A stretch of DNA of 64,000 nucleotides from Gautieria morchelliformis (taxonomy: Eukaryota > Basidiomycota > Agaricomycetes > Gomphales > Gomphaceae). The notes beneath the pieces were generated by a model. It was given only the letters and a program-made list of their open reading frames with translations, made no database searches and was not told the origin of the DNA. The position numbers were made by a program, and so were the translations under genes. Below are positions 22,206 to 31,859 of this stretch, piece after piece (position 1 is the first letter of the stretch; the number at the start of each line of letters is the position of its first letter). The stretch covers positions 1 to 64,000 of the forward strand of contig WHVA01000048.1 of assembly GCA_015179125.1 (NCBI GenBank), written 5' to 3'.

Positions 22206-22556
22206 CTGCCGTGGTTCGAGTCGCAACCTGTTGGCCTCAATCTGCGCGGGGTCTTCCTCGTCATTCTCATCGCCTGACTCTCCTTCTTCGTCGCCTCCCT
22301 CGCCAGCCTCAACCATGGAAACATCGGCAGCATCCTCACCATTCTTGCGTCCACGACTTGACCGTCCACCTTGTTCAGCATCATCAGAGCTAGGATTTCC
22401 GGCACCTCTGGAGACATTGGGTGGCGTTATGTGTACCCTTTTTGCTTCAGGCTGTTGGGTGGCGTTACGCGTGCCCTTTCGCTTCAGACTGCTGGACGTC
22501 TGGTGACAAAGACCGCTTGGGGACGTCCTCTTCTGAACACAACACAGCCCGACCAT
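22206..22556 (-). pseudogene. Acidic-tail protein fragment between direct repeats
   Basis: A minus-strand open frame encodes a basic then strongly acidic stretch: SLKRKGTRNATQQPEAKRVH, NPSSDDAEQGGRSSRGRK, then EAGEGGDEEGESGDENDEED. It looks like the disordered tail of a nuclear protein. The frame has no conserved domain, and its C-terminal end runs into the left repeat. I infer a captured or duplicated gene scrap carried between the two repeats. It could also be an exon of an unrecognised gene. Confidence 0.4.
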
Positions 22557-22602
22557 CTTCGGGAGGGCATGTTCAGGTAAGAATATGGTGGAGTTAGGGC
22601 AA

Positions 22603-22696
22603 GCTCACTGTCGCTTAGTCATGACCGTGGGGTATATGAGCGAGCTTCATGTACGCGTTTACTTTAGAGCCACGATACCGCTCAGTGAACACGACT
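22603..22696 (+). repeat. Direct repeat, right copy
   Basis: Second copy of the 22100-22205 repeat, offset by 503 bp, in the same orientation. Compared with the left copy it lacks about 12 bp after the ATATGAG block. Confidence 0.8.
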
Positions 22697-22975
22697 ATTT
22701 ACCGTTGTCTTACCTCGAGATTCCAACATAGGTAAGTTCGGGAAACGCATGAGACGACAAGCTGCAAAAGGTAGAAAACGCAACGGGGGATTGTTATTAG
22801 GAACAGATAAAACATACGTAGGTAAAAAAGGTAAGTTCACCGGGTCAAAATGGTATTAAGTACTATAGCCAGTATGCAGTATAAATACAAATGTGACGAT
22901 TACAACGAATATCGAACTAGATAAACTAGTGATGAACGTTAGATATATGCAATAGGACGAACCACACCGGCTCAC

Positions 22976-24081
22976 CTAAAATCCAGCAGCCCGGAGTGAT
23001 CGTGCCAACCTCGCATCTCTTGCTTTGGCCAATATCTTTCTCAAATCACGCACTCTTATATCCGTACCTTCAATATACCTGTGGCCATTCTCAACATCTT
23101 CCTCGCACCCCTCAACCGCCCCTTCGTCATCAGCAGCCACAGCAAGGTTCATTTGTATAATCCGCTCAAGCAATACCCGCTCCTCAGCCTTGAGCCATGA
23201 ATATTCTCTTGTTGCATGCCGCGAAATGCGCCAACCAAACGGGAGCCCGACAAATGCTGTCCATAAGAGGAATAAGAGTAGCGGCACAGACGAGGCTGCC
23301 AGCACACCCGGTAAAAGTGCTGGGATATAAAACATCATGGCCCCGAGATGAAAGAGTCCCAACCCCATGCCTAGTCGCGACCCAAGACGCGCCGCGTGCG
23401 ATCTCCAGCGACGACCGTTCGCCAAGTACATGATGAAGTAACCGAGAAAGGGGAGAAGCGTGCATATCACGGCCGATACGAAAAAGAGCTTGCTGGACCC
23501 TGCCGGGAGGGAATTGACGCGGGGTCTGACATCTGGTGAGCGGCGGCTCTTGAGAGTGCCAGTACCGGCGCCGATGGTCATAGCTGGCGGGGTATACTCG
23601 GTGGTATACCGCGGCGCCCTATCACGTTTGATTTTGGAATATTTCTTGATAAGAAGACATAGGCTCAATTCCTGTAACCCAGCATGAGATTAGACAAATG
23701 TCATACAGGGGGTGCTAGTTTCATTCTCTGCTCTGGCGTCATGAAGATCCACTCGTCCTCGCCCAACTCCTCGTCCTCTGCGATGCGGCGGTCACGGGAT
23801 GATGTCGGCTTCGCGGGGATGTTGGCAAAAACACCATCGCTACTGGCAGGCGTTGCTGGCGTGGGTGTAATGCCATGGGGTACGAGTAAATGATTGTTGT
23901 GGGATTGTGCTGTGTTGGTGAAGTGACGACTTAACGGCTTATGCGCTGGGGAGCCTCGAGCATGCCTAGTAGGTACCAACGGTTGGAGTTCCGAGTCATT
24001 CGCTTCATCGTTTGGATCTACGTCCTCTGGGTCTTCGTCCACGGGTTCTTCAGAAGGGTTGGGCACAGGCTCGTAGCGCAT
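22976..24081 (-). CDS. Multi-pass membrane protein, Bsd2/NDFIP-like (tentative)
   Basis: Exon 1 starts at the ATG at 24081 (MRYEPVPNPSEEPVDEDPED). It contains a block like those of fungal Bsd2 proteins (SSDGVFANIPAKP) and acidic sequence ending MTPEQRMKLAPP. A short intron of about 34 nt (23672-23705) joins an exon to the stop at 22976. That exon has three hydrophobic spans (KLFFVSAVICTLLPFLGYFI; RLGMGLGLFHLGAMMFYI; VPLLLFLLWTAFVGLPF) and a charged C-terminal helix (VRDLRKILAKARDARLARSL). Bsd2/NDFIP proteins recruit NEDD4-type ubiquitin ligases (Rsp5) to membrane cargo. The HAARLGSRLGMGL stretch resembles their loop, but I see no PPxY motif, so the family call is weak. The very short intron is also unusual. 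Confidence 0.5.
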
Positions 24082-24440
24082 TGACGGATGCTAGATGGAA
24101 CAACCGGGAGGGCGAGCCAGCACCGCTGAAAGTAGACAAGGTTAAGTATGTAGTCAACGAGTTGAGTCGAGATCACACCGTAGGAACGCTATGTTGAGTA
24201 AGTATCGAGGCAGTACCCGCAGTGGCCGTATACAGTGTTGATATCTCGCCTTTGATCTTTACCACGTGGGCGGAGCCTAAAACCCTCGGTCTGCATACTA
24301 ATTTACATACATCTATTACAAACTACGGTCTAACGAGAAGAAGGTATCAGACTGAGGGACCATGAATGACCTGGTATAGGTTGTAACTCAGGCTGTCCGA
24401 ACAAACCATCAGTCTCGGATCAATGATGGTAGTGCTATTC

Positions 24441-26263
24441 TCACCAAAACACGAAGATGATGACGCCATATCCAACTAGCGCCAGAGCGCCCCATCTCAG
24501 CATTTTGCTTGTATGTGGATCGTCACGAAAGAGGCGCCAGAAGAACAGGCCCGCTGAGCGATAAACAATGAGGCAGGCACGGAACACGACGTGCGGATAG
24601 AACATACGAAGAATGAAGCTGATGGTTGTAGATCCCGTCGATCCAACGAAGGAGAGAACTAATATAATTGCAGATAGTGAGCATTCGTTGTGATATGAGT
24701 GCATGAAACTTACCAAGTTGTAGATCATCCACAAAATACGCAACCAAAAAACCACATGAGATGATAGAACTCGTCAATAGTGTATGTTTCAATGTCGTCA
24801 TCTCACTCTTCCCGTGCTCGTCCTCGGCATCATCCACAAAACCTTGATCATTCCCACCCTGCTGGCCTTCTGTCTGCGTCGCTACAGCGGGCTTATGTGC
24901 CGTTGTCGGGTGAGCTCTGAACACCTTGTCCAAACAGTTTCGACATGGGTGCACCTGCAGGGGATAGCCTAGCAGCACGGTCACTACGATGGCAAGCTGG
25001 CCCACAGCAATAAACAAGGAGGTCGAGGGGTACATGGCCACAATATTGGGTCCAACATTAGTGCCAAATGTAAGGTAGCCAAATACGGCAATGACTTCGT
25101 ATGCTAGCGTAGCAGATCCAATGGACGTCCCAATTACCGAGTTCATGCGTTTCTGCGTGTTACTGACGAGCTCGTTATAGATTGGGAAGATCTGGATGGA
25201 ATTAGTGAGGGATGGTGAGATAATTGCGTAAGGGAGACGCACGTTCTGCGCGCAGGTGTATGCAAAAACTTGCACAGGGAAAGTAGAGACAAAGTTTGGG
25301 GTGAAATGGATGAGATAGATAGGTCCAGCAGGAGTTGTCCCCTCGATTGGATAGAAATAGCACACAATGACAATAAGCACCAGGTAGACTAGGGTATGGG
25401 TCAGAATAGATGGGATAAATACACGTGGAGCCGGAGGCCTCACCGACAGCAAAGACGGCGGTATAGGATGCATACCGCAAGCTATCCAATCGGCGTAGAA
25501 AGCATAATGGAATGAGCACAGCCATAAGGAGTGTAATCCAGAGCCGTCCAGAAATCGACCACTCAGGCGGGTCACCAGGTAAAAGGTCGTGATAAAGAGA
25601 GGCAACGACATTGGGCATGAGGCCTTTGATGATAATCAAGTAACTAAAGGAAAAATTCTAGCTCCTAAGCGAGGGATCGTAATAAACCACCTGCCTGATC
25701 GAGACACCAAAGCATTTGATGGCAATGGCGGCATCAAAGAAGATGGCAGCCTTAGGAAAGGTGAGCTGGGAAATAGCAAAGAAGGAAGCGCGTCGACGGG
25801 GCGCACGCGTCGCGGTAAGGGATAGGAGATATAAACCGAAGGCACCGACGCCTCCGGAGAACAAACACGTTAATACGCCGGGAATTATACCCGACGAGGC
25901 CACAGACTGAGGAAAGCTGAACTCAGTCCAGACCAAAGATCAGGATGCGAAGTGGAACATACCAGGGGGAAGGTGAGCATCCCTGTGTTATGTGAGACAA
26001 CATGTACCGTGGATGACAATTGTATTCGCACCTGTGCCTATACAAAGTTAGATTACGAGACGGCGAGAAATAGCTGGTGGTTCACCCATGATTGTGTTGC
26101 ACAAATTCCCCACACAGCTTGCAATACTAGCATGGCCACCATCATACCCGGTTTTTCCATGAGCGGCGCCACCGAGCAATGGCGACGCATCTGTTGCATT
26201 CTGCCCCTCTAACGCTTCTGTCGCGTTGTCGCGATTCGCAGCGACGCCATAAGATCGAACCAT
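24441..26263 (-). CDS. Vacuolar-type amino-acid transporter (Aa_trans/AVT family)
   Basis: AVT transporters move amino acids across the vacuolar membrane by proton antiport or symport. The start ATG at 26263 gives a soluble N-terminus (MVRSYGVAANRD...SPLLGG) leading to SIASCVGNLCNTIM. Then come three very small exon pieces: a 6-nt exon at 26032-26037, a 20-nt exon at 25963-25982 (together G-TGMLTFPL) and ASSGIIPGVLTCLFSGGVGA. Later exons carry KCFGVSI|YLIIIKGLMPNVVA, FPVQVFAYTCAQNVRLPY (near 25250), GSATLAYEVIAVFGYLTFG, and a final GSTGSTTISFILRMFYPHVV ending in TGA at 24441. About ten membrane spans can be counted, as in the family. A hydrophilic loop with Gln/Asp/Glu-rich sequence (about 24800-24900) precedes the last spans. 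No damage is seen. Confidence 0.88.
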
Positions 26264-27743
26264 ATCAAGCCAGTATCTCAAGAGGTGGAAAACCGGCAGT
26301 TCTTACATAATTTGCTTCCGAGGTGCTGATGGAGACTGGTTCGTCGCTCAACGAGCCGGGATATCGCATGACCACGATTACAGCACAAGTCCTAAGCGCA
26401 CAAGGATTGTTGCAACTGAGACACACGCCGAATAAGCTCGCTCTCCCAGTCAATTGGACTACCAGAAAGTGTTTGTGCTAAGCTTCATGATCAGCGACCA
26501 CCGAGGGAAGTGGCAACACTGATATTGATTATGTTTGTAGCTATATTGTCTGTCCCTCGAGTTTAGCAGTTGAGGCAAACTCTCATTTCTTTTTATTTGC
26601 CGTGATGCTGCAATACGAAATGGAATCTACGCTAATATTATCATCACGAATTCGAATTAAGTATCTATATATATGAACTGTCTCCAAGCATCTTATTCTC
26701 TCAGGCAGACGTAGATGGCGGCTTAGGGCGATTCTGTCTCTTAAAGTGACTCATCATGTCGCCCATCCTCGTAATTGGGTAAAAATATTCCACGATAGCT
26801 GCAGGACTCCAGCGGTACAGTGAGCATGGGCACCTGCACGCGTATTCATGTCTATATGCTGTCATATATCAGCAGTGTAGTGCCCATAGCCGCATTCATT
26901 TCTCTGTAAGGCTGACTCTCCCTTTTTTTCTCTTGTCTGCATTATATGCCACCATGTGCCACTGGCAAGCACATCCTCCTTTTGTCTTACGGGTCACCCA
27001 CCGTTGGTCGGTATATGGTCATAATTCTTCTGAAGGGTAAACATGGGTGAGGCGTGAAAGTTGCATTTCAAAATACTTACTGTCAGACTGTTCGGCCTCA
27101 TTCAATTTCCCTGCTCTCCATGCACCATGTGCCGGTGCGCAGTCTGCGAACGCTATACTGTCCCACTGTATAACTTCAATGCCGTCGTGGGACAGCTAAT
27201 GACACGGAGATTAATATTGGACAGAAATTCTAGACGTCATTTTATTGTAGAGACAGACAGCCGTCGAAGTCAATCATTGGTGTTTACTTCAGTATGCCTA
27301 TTTGTTACTGATTCTTTCTACTTGAATACTGGTTCACGTTGGTCTGTGCATGTGAGTGGGCAAGCATACTAAGTGTTTTCACTACAAACATACTTCTATA
27401 CAGCATTGCCTCAACTGAATTGAAAACATAGGGACAGTCGAGCTAATATATATTGGTAGCAAAAACACTATTAAATAGTATTCTTCCCACCTATCTCTGA
27501 TGCAAGCTTCTCTCCAGTCATATTTGAATGATCCTTGCGGGAGCATAACGCGCTAAAACGGCAACACCTTCCACAGGTACTTTTGTGGCGAATTCCTCAC
27601 GCGGGAGGAAAGGCTTAGAGCAGAAAAATAAAGGGACGCCGGCGCCAAGCGAGGCAGCCACAACCGAGGACTTCATTTTTCGAGGCCGTAAGAGTGTATG
27701 AAGGTGACCGCAAGATGAGGCAAGACCGAGGAAACAAGTGACG
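26264..27743. other. Intergenic; no supported gene
   Basis: AT-rich upstream region of the transporter. Short open frames (for example plus 27061-27372) have no recognisable content. A 9-bp hairpin (CTGTCCCAC near 27160 with GTGGGACAG near 27190) is the only structure I noticed. Confidence 0.45.
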
Positions 27744-28690
27744 TCAGGAGGGGGCGTTGAAGGCGGAACGGCCGTGGATAAGGGCTTGTAAGACTACTGG
27801 ATGCTTGCGGATGTATACTTTGAATGCCTCCGAAGACCAGCGTCCGGCCCCTTGAATAGCGTTGTCAGGGACGCCTGCAAGCGCAAGAGCGGTGGCGCCG
27901 CCGGAGCGCAGGGAGTGGCCACCGACGTCGCCGAATGTGGCACGGAGGCGGGAGACAAACCAAGGCGGAGGTTGGGGCCGAGCCAGAGGAGGTCAGCCAG
28001 AGCTCAGGGTGAAAGTGGAAGAGGGAGTCCCGGGAGGAGGTGTAACGACGCATGATGAGAACGGGGTCAACGGGAGAGCCCCCATTGCTAAGGACAACCA
28101 CCTTGCTTCCTTGAACGAAACGATCGGCCTTGTGGAAAGGAAGGTGAAAAGAGAACTGGTCGGGGCGGAAATGGAGCGTATGGTGCAAAACAATTTTCTT
28201 GGAGGAACGTTTGGAGGGGGAGTCGGATAAGGTCATCTCCCCGAGGCGAAGCAGGGCTGAGAAACCGGTGAGCAGCATAGCGAGAAAGAGAAGGTTGTCG
28301 TGAGAGGGAGAGTTGTAACCGGCGAGTAATGAGGTCATCAGCAGTAAGGGCATACTTTTGGCGGGGGGTGGAAGCACCACGCAATTTGCGCATGCCTGCG
28401 AAAGAACGGGTAACGACAGGAGAGGCGCAAGCGGCACAGATGTTTGGGAATTGGGGTTCGAGACAGTTGCAGAGGACAAATAAGCTGCAACAGAAGTTAG
28501 TTGTATGTGGTGGGACATGAAGACGACGAAGAAGCTAAGCGTGTCAGGACTTGGGTCGACAGGAAAACTGTGGAGTTTGCAGAAGGTAAGTTAAGATTGG
28601 AGATGAGAATTGTAAGTGCTTTCCACCCTGCACACATCTCCAATCTTAACTCACCTTCTGAAAACTTCACAAATTTCCGGTCGACCCAAT
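27744..28690 (-). pseudogene. Tyrosine recombinase (Crypton-like integrase), decayed
   Basis: The minus strand carries the pieces of a phage-integrase-fold tyrosine recombinase of the type scattered in agaricomycete genomes. In order: FPVDPSPDTLSFFVVFMSHH, QLTSVAAYLSGICNCLEPQF, SFAGMRKLRGASTP, NLLFLAMLLTGFSALLRLGE (box I Arg), HFRPDQFSFHLPFHKADRF, SSRDSLFHFHPELWLTSSG, then GGHSLRSGGATALALAGVPD (His-x-x-Arg) and GRWSSEAFKVYIRKHPVVLQ (Trp and the Tyr nucleophile), stop TGA at 27744. These catalytic residues are all present, but the pieces lie in different frames: shifts are needed near 28480, 28320 and 27962. The upstream part (28555-28690) is an inverted repeat. I read it as an immobile relic. 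Flanking element ends were not found. Confidence 0.75.
28555..28685. repeat. Imperfect 51-bp inverted repeat
   Basis: The arm at 28555-28605 (GTCGACAGGAAAACTGTGGA ... TTAAGATTGGAGATG) matches the reverse complement of 28635-28685 with about seven mismatches and a loop of about 29 bp. One arm reads as coding sequence of the recombinase relic on the minus strand. The other may be a fold-back duplication or intron/exon sequence. Confidence 0.7.
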
Positions 28691-28998
28691 AGAACGCGCG
28701 AAGTTAGCAGGCGCGGTGCAAGCGAGCCAAAACAGCTAAAAAATACTTGTGCGAAGGTAGAAGAGCGCCGCAAGTGAGCGAGGAGAGGAACAAAGCAACC
28801 CTTAGACCACTGTACAATGGATGACGTAATCCTGACGCGTTGCAACCCACGCCTGGGCGGGTGTACTCAGCGTAACACCTGTTAATAAAAACGACGCGAG
28901 TAGCGCGTACCCTGGCAAGACGTTCGAGATGGCATGAGACCTCCGGGGACAAGGCACGTACACAAGGTGACGTAGTACTACTTAAACTCGGAATAAAA

Positions 28999-29089
28999 GG
29001 GCCTAACCGGGAATCGAACCCGGGACCTCACCCATAAGTTTGCATACGCAAAGCCCTAAGGGTGAATCATACCTCTAGACCATCAGGCC
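28999..29089 (-). tRNA. tRNA-Pro (anticodon AGG) with 19-nt intron
   Basis: The minus strand folds as a complete cloverleaf. The acceptor stem GGCCTGA pairs with TTAGGCC (one G-T pair); the D arm contains GGTCTAGAGGTA; the anticodon stem CACCC/GGGTG closes the loop TTAGGGT; the T arm contains GGTTCGATTCC; the discriminator base is C. Anticodon AGG (29057-29055) reads proline CCU/CCC. A 19-nt intron (29035-29053) interrupts the anticodon loop one base after the anticodon, the canonical nuclear tRNA intron position. CCA is not encoded, as expected in eukaryotes. Confidence 0.95.
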
Positions 29090-29361
29090 GGTAATGGCGG
29101 CTTTCTTGTAATCCATTATAATAACAAAATGACAAATGCTCCGCGCCACATGTAAGCAGCCCTTGGAACCCATTTGATAATTACTGACAACCCATCAGAC
29201 ACTAAATGTTTATTCACGAACATTCCCCAGACTCCAAGGTATGGAGCACTGACAAACATATTACGCCCGGCGTCGTTTGCATGATCATAACCTACACATA
29301 AGTATCATGCAAATGACGGTAATACAGCCCCGGCAACTTTCACAGGTGATGTAGTATATAG

Positions 29362-31257
29362 TCACAGTCTGTTCCGTTGACAGGGAACGCACGCAAACAT
29401 CTGGCAGGTAGTACAACACTGTATACAGAATTAGTCGAACTCCTCACATTAATCACTGCACCTACCAAAATGTAATGGGGCATATAGTTGCGGCAGTTCT
29501 CGCACTGCGCGCCGCCCTTGCGTAAGTTCCAGCTGGGGTGCGCACACTCATGGTCGTTGCGAAGTACTTCTGCGGCACGTAACACAAGCTCTTCCCGGTC
29601 ACGCCTGAAACGTGGTTCGTGGGCAATGCGATTCTCGACCTGGTGTTCGGCAGCCACCATCAGCCTCTCCTCGTTCCACTGAGCACAAGGGCAATTTTTC
29701 CAAAGCTCTCTGCACAGGTAGCAGAACTGTGTTCGACAAAGGCATGTCATGTGATAACACCCATGCGCTAGCTCCACCATGTGACTACATCCTGGGCAGC
29801 GCTGCCAACCCTCGGATTTCGCCAGATCAAGAACCTGTTGAGAGTCCGTGTCCAAGCTGCAAGGCACATCGCCCGGATGAGCAAATGATTTGCAAACGGC
29901 ACACACAAGTCTAGAACACTTGCAACGCACGTTGACCCGCTCCTTTCGAGCGGCGCCAAGGAATTGTGAACAGGAGGGTTCAGGGCAATAGAGACGATTT
30001 GAAGTCCTGTGTTCTTGAGACTTCTCTAAAAAAAGAGCGGCAGATTTGGTCGAAAGATGCGGAATGACCAGTGTGTCGGGAATTGGAATACGGCAGCAGC
30101 GAGGAGGCATCAAGCTTTCGTCCTTAATCGCAGCCTCGAAAAGCCCAACCGCACAGGCCACATGGTAAGTATGTTGGCATGGGAATACGATGTCTGATAT
30201 TTCAGTCGCGTCCATACAAAAGGCGCACTCTGCATTCCTGCATGTAGGTTATTCAAGGATGGCAATTAAGTTGCAAAGAATCTTACTGCTCAGTGGGCAT
30301 AACCCTTTCGAGCGACAGGCTACGGAAGGGGCGCATCGCTATATCAGCGACAGTTAGCATTAGTATCACAGGGACGTACCCCCTCCTGGGTGGGGAGGCT
30401 GGACTTGGGACACTGGGGGAGTGGTCGGCATCGCCGGTAACGTCACTGGGCGACTCGATGTCGGACGCTGATAAGCGATCAGCATCTTCAGCAAATTCAT
30501 GGGGGGACTCGACGCCCGTGCTGGACTCCGATGGCACTCGACTGATCTGCACTCTATCCCGGATCCCCTCGACAGAAATCCTCCGAGGTGGGACTGAAGG
30601 AGGCCGAGACACCTCTTCCCCTCGTTGCAACCTGACAGCAGTTGAACTATCTTCAAGGGCGCGAGGGTTACTTTGTTCCAATTCCCAGGGCACTCGACTG
30701 ATCTGCACTCTATTCCGGATCCCCTCGACAGAAATCCTCCTAGGTGGGACTGAAGGAGGCCGAGACACCTCTTCCCCTCGTTGCAACCTGACAGCAGTTG
30801 AACTATCTTCAAGGGCGCGAGGGTTACTTTGTTCCAATTCCCAGGGCACTCGACTGATCTGCACTCTATTCCGGATCCCCTCGACAGAAATCCTCCTAGG
30901 TGGGACTGAAGGAGGCCGAAACACCTCTTCCCCTCGTTGCATCCTGACAGCAATTGATCTATCCTCAAGGGTACGAGTGTTACTTTGTTCCAATTCCCCA
31001 ATAAGAGCAGAATCAGTGTTCACAGCTGCTTCCATACTTCGAGCCATCCGCTGATCCTGGATCACCGAGAGCAAAGACGTGAGCTCATTCGCAAACAAAT
31101 CAAATGCGACTTCATCATCTGTCGGAGGCGCATCTTGCCTTCTTTTATCTTTGCGGCCCGCATTAACCTCTCCAACTTCCTCCAGAAGCAATGACGCAAT
31201 GGCATCCAAGTCAGTGCTATCGTTTGTTGTATCCTCAGGCGTATGGATTATCGACAT
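29362..31257 (-). CDS. RBR (RING-IBR-RING) E3 ubiquitin ligase with tandem N-terminal repeats
   Basis: Three exons (30287-31257, 29466-30237, 29362-29418) give 599 residues with in-frame junctions. RBR ligases take ubiquitin from an E2 onto a cysteine in RING2 before substrate transfer. RING1 starts NAECAFCMDATEISD and FPCQHTYHVAC. The IBR follows (RLYCPEPSCSQFLG, VRCKCSRLVCAVC). RING2 is WQRCPGCSHMVELAHGCYHM then CLCRTQFCYLC; the Cys in AHGCYHM is in the catalytic position. A final Cys-rich tail (CENCRNYMPHYIL, CCTTCQMFACVPC) ends at TGA 29362. The N-terminus (MSIIHTPEDTTNDSTDLDAI) is acidic and contains three 52-residue tandem repeats. A first exon upstream is not needed. Substrate unknown. 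Confidence 0.9.
30533..31000 (-). repeat. Three tandem 156-bp in-frame repeats in the RBR gene
   Basis: Units 30533-30688, 30689-30844 and 30845-31000 share the start GGCACTCGACTGATCTGCAC and have an exact 156-bp period. The first two (plus-strand order) are nearly identical; the third differs at a modest number of sites. Each encodes 52 residues containing PPSVPPRRISVEGIR and RVQISRVP with ELEQSN. The period is a multiple of three, so the frame is kept. Confidence 0.92.
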
Positions 31258-31859
31258 GGTAGCACTCACGGAAAACAAGTCTCTCTTTGAATATAAACGG
31301 GATGCCAAGGGGAAAGGGCGAGGGGCGAGGGGCAAAGGGCAAAGGGGAAAAGAGTCAGGGGTCAACGCCAAAGAATCACAATGCGTTCCGTTACAGTCAA
31401 CACGGCATTGAGGCCAAGAATGGTGGGAGAACTGAGGGATAACTAATAAACCATCGACCGGTTGGCGCTTTGGCCACGAACCAAGAGAGCAATCGAGGGA
31501 GTCCACGTAAAATGTGCATTGGCAGACATCTTCAGACATGCGACAAGCCCAGATCTTTGAAATAAGCGAAATGAGGAGTGGTCACAACTTGGGCGCCCTC
31601 GCGATGGACACAACTCATGAGACTTAAGGGAAAGTCGCTGGGAAATCAGACAATGTGCTTCACACTTATAGTACACGCCGCTTACTGGAGAGGATGTCCG
31701 GAACGTCTTGGACCAAGTGATGTATATACCTCACCTAGCGAGTAAGGTACGTCGTCAGTATCGTCGACTTTGAAAGATTGTGTAGATCGTTCAGAATTCG
31801 CATCCGGCGGGCTGCCTCGCCATCCTGCCACTGCGCCGGACACTACGAGCGACTGACCC
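31258..31859. other. Upstream region of the RBR gene, with G-rich run
   Basis: The plus strand holds a G-rich tract at about 31308-31350 (repeated GGGG/GGG runs separated by A, C or AAA), just upstream of the RBR start codon, probably in its 5' UTR or promoter. It could form a G-quadruplex in DNA on the non-template side. The rest shows no gene. Confidence 0.5.

Noticed and set aside
27061..27372. 103-codon plus-strand frame with several Cys
   Set aside because: No start context, intron chain or family resemblance; located in AT-rich spacer.
29272..29317. Short inverted repeat (GTCGTTTGCATGAT with ATCATGCAAATGAC)
   Set aside because: 13 of 14 matched bases around an 18-nt loop, in AT-rich spacer; too weak to call an element.
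30293..31054. 253-codon open frame on the plus strand
   Set aside because: It is antisense to the RBR gene and is kept open only because the 156-bp tandem repeat preserves frame on both strands; no family match.
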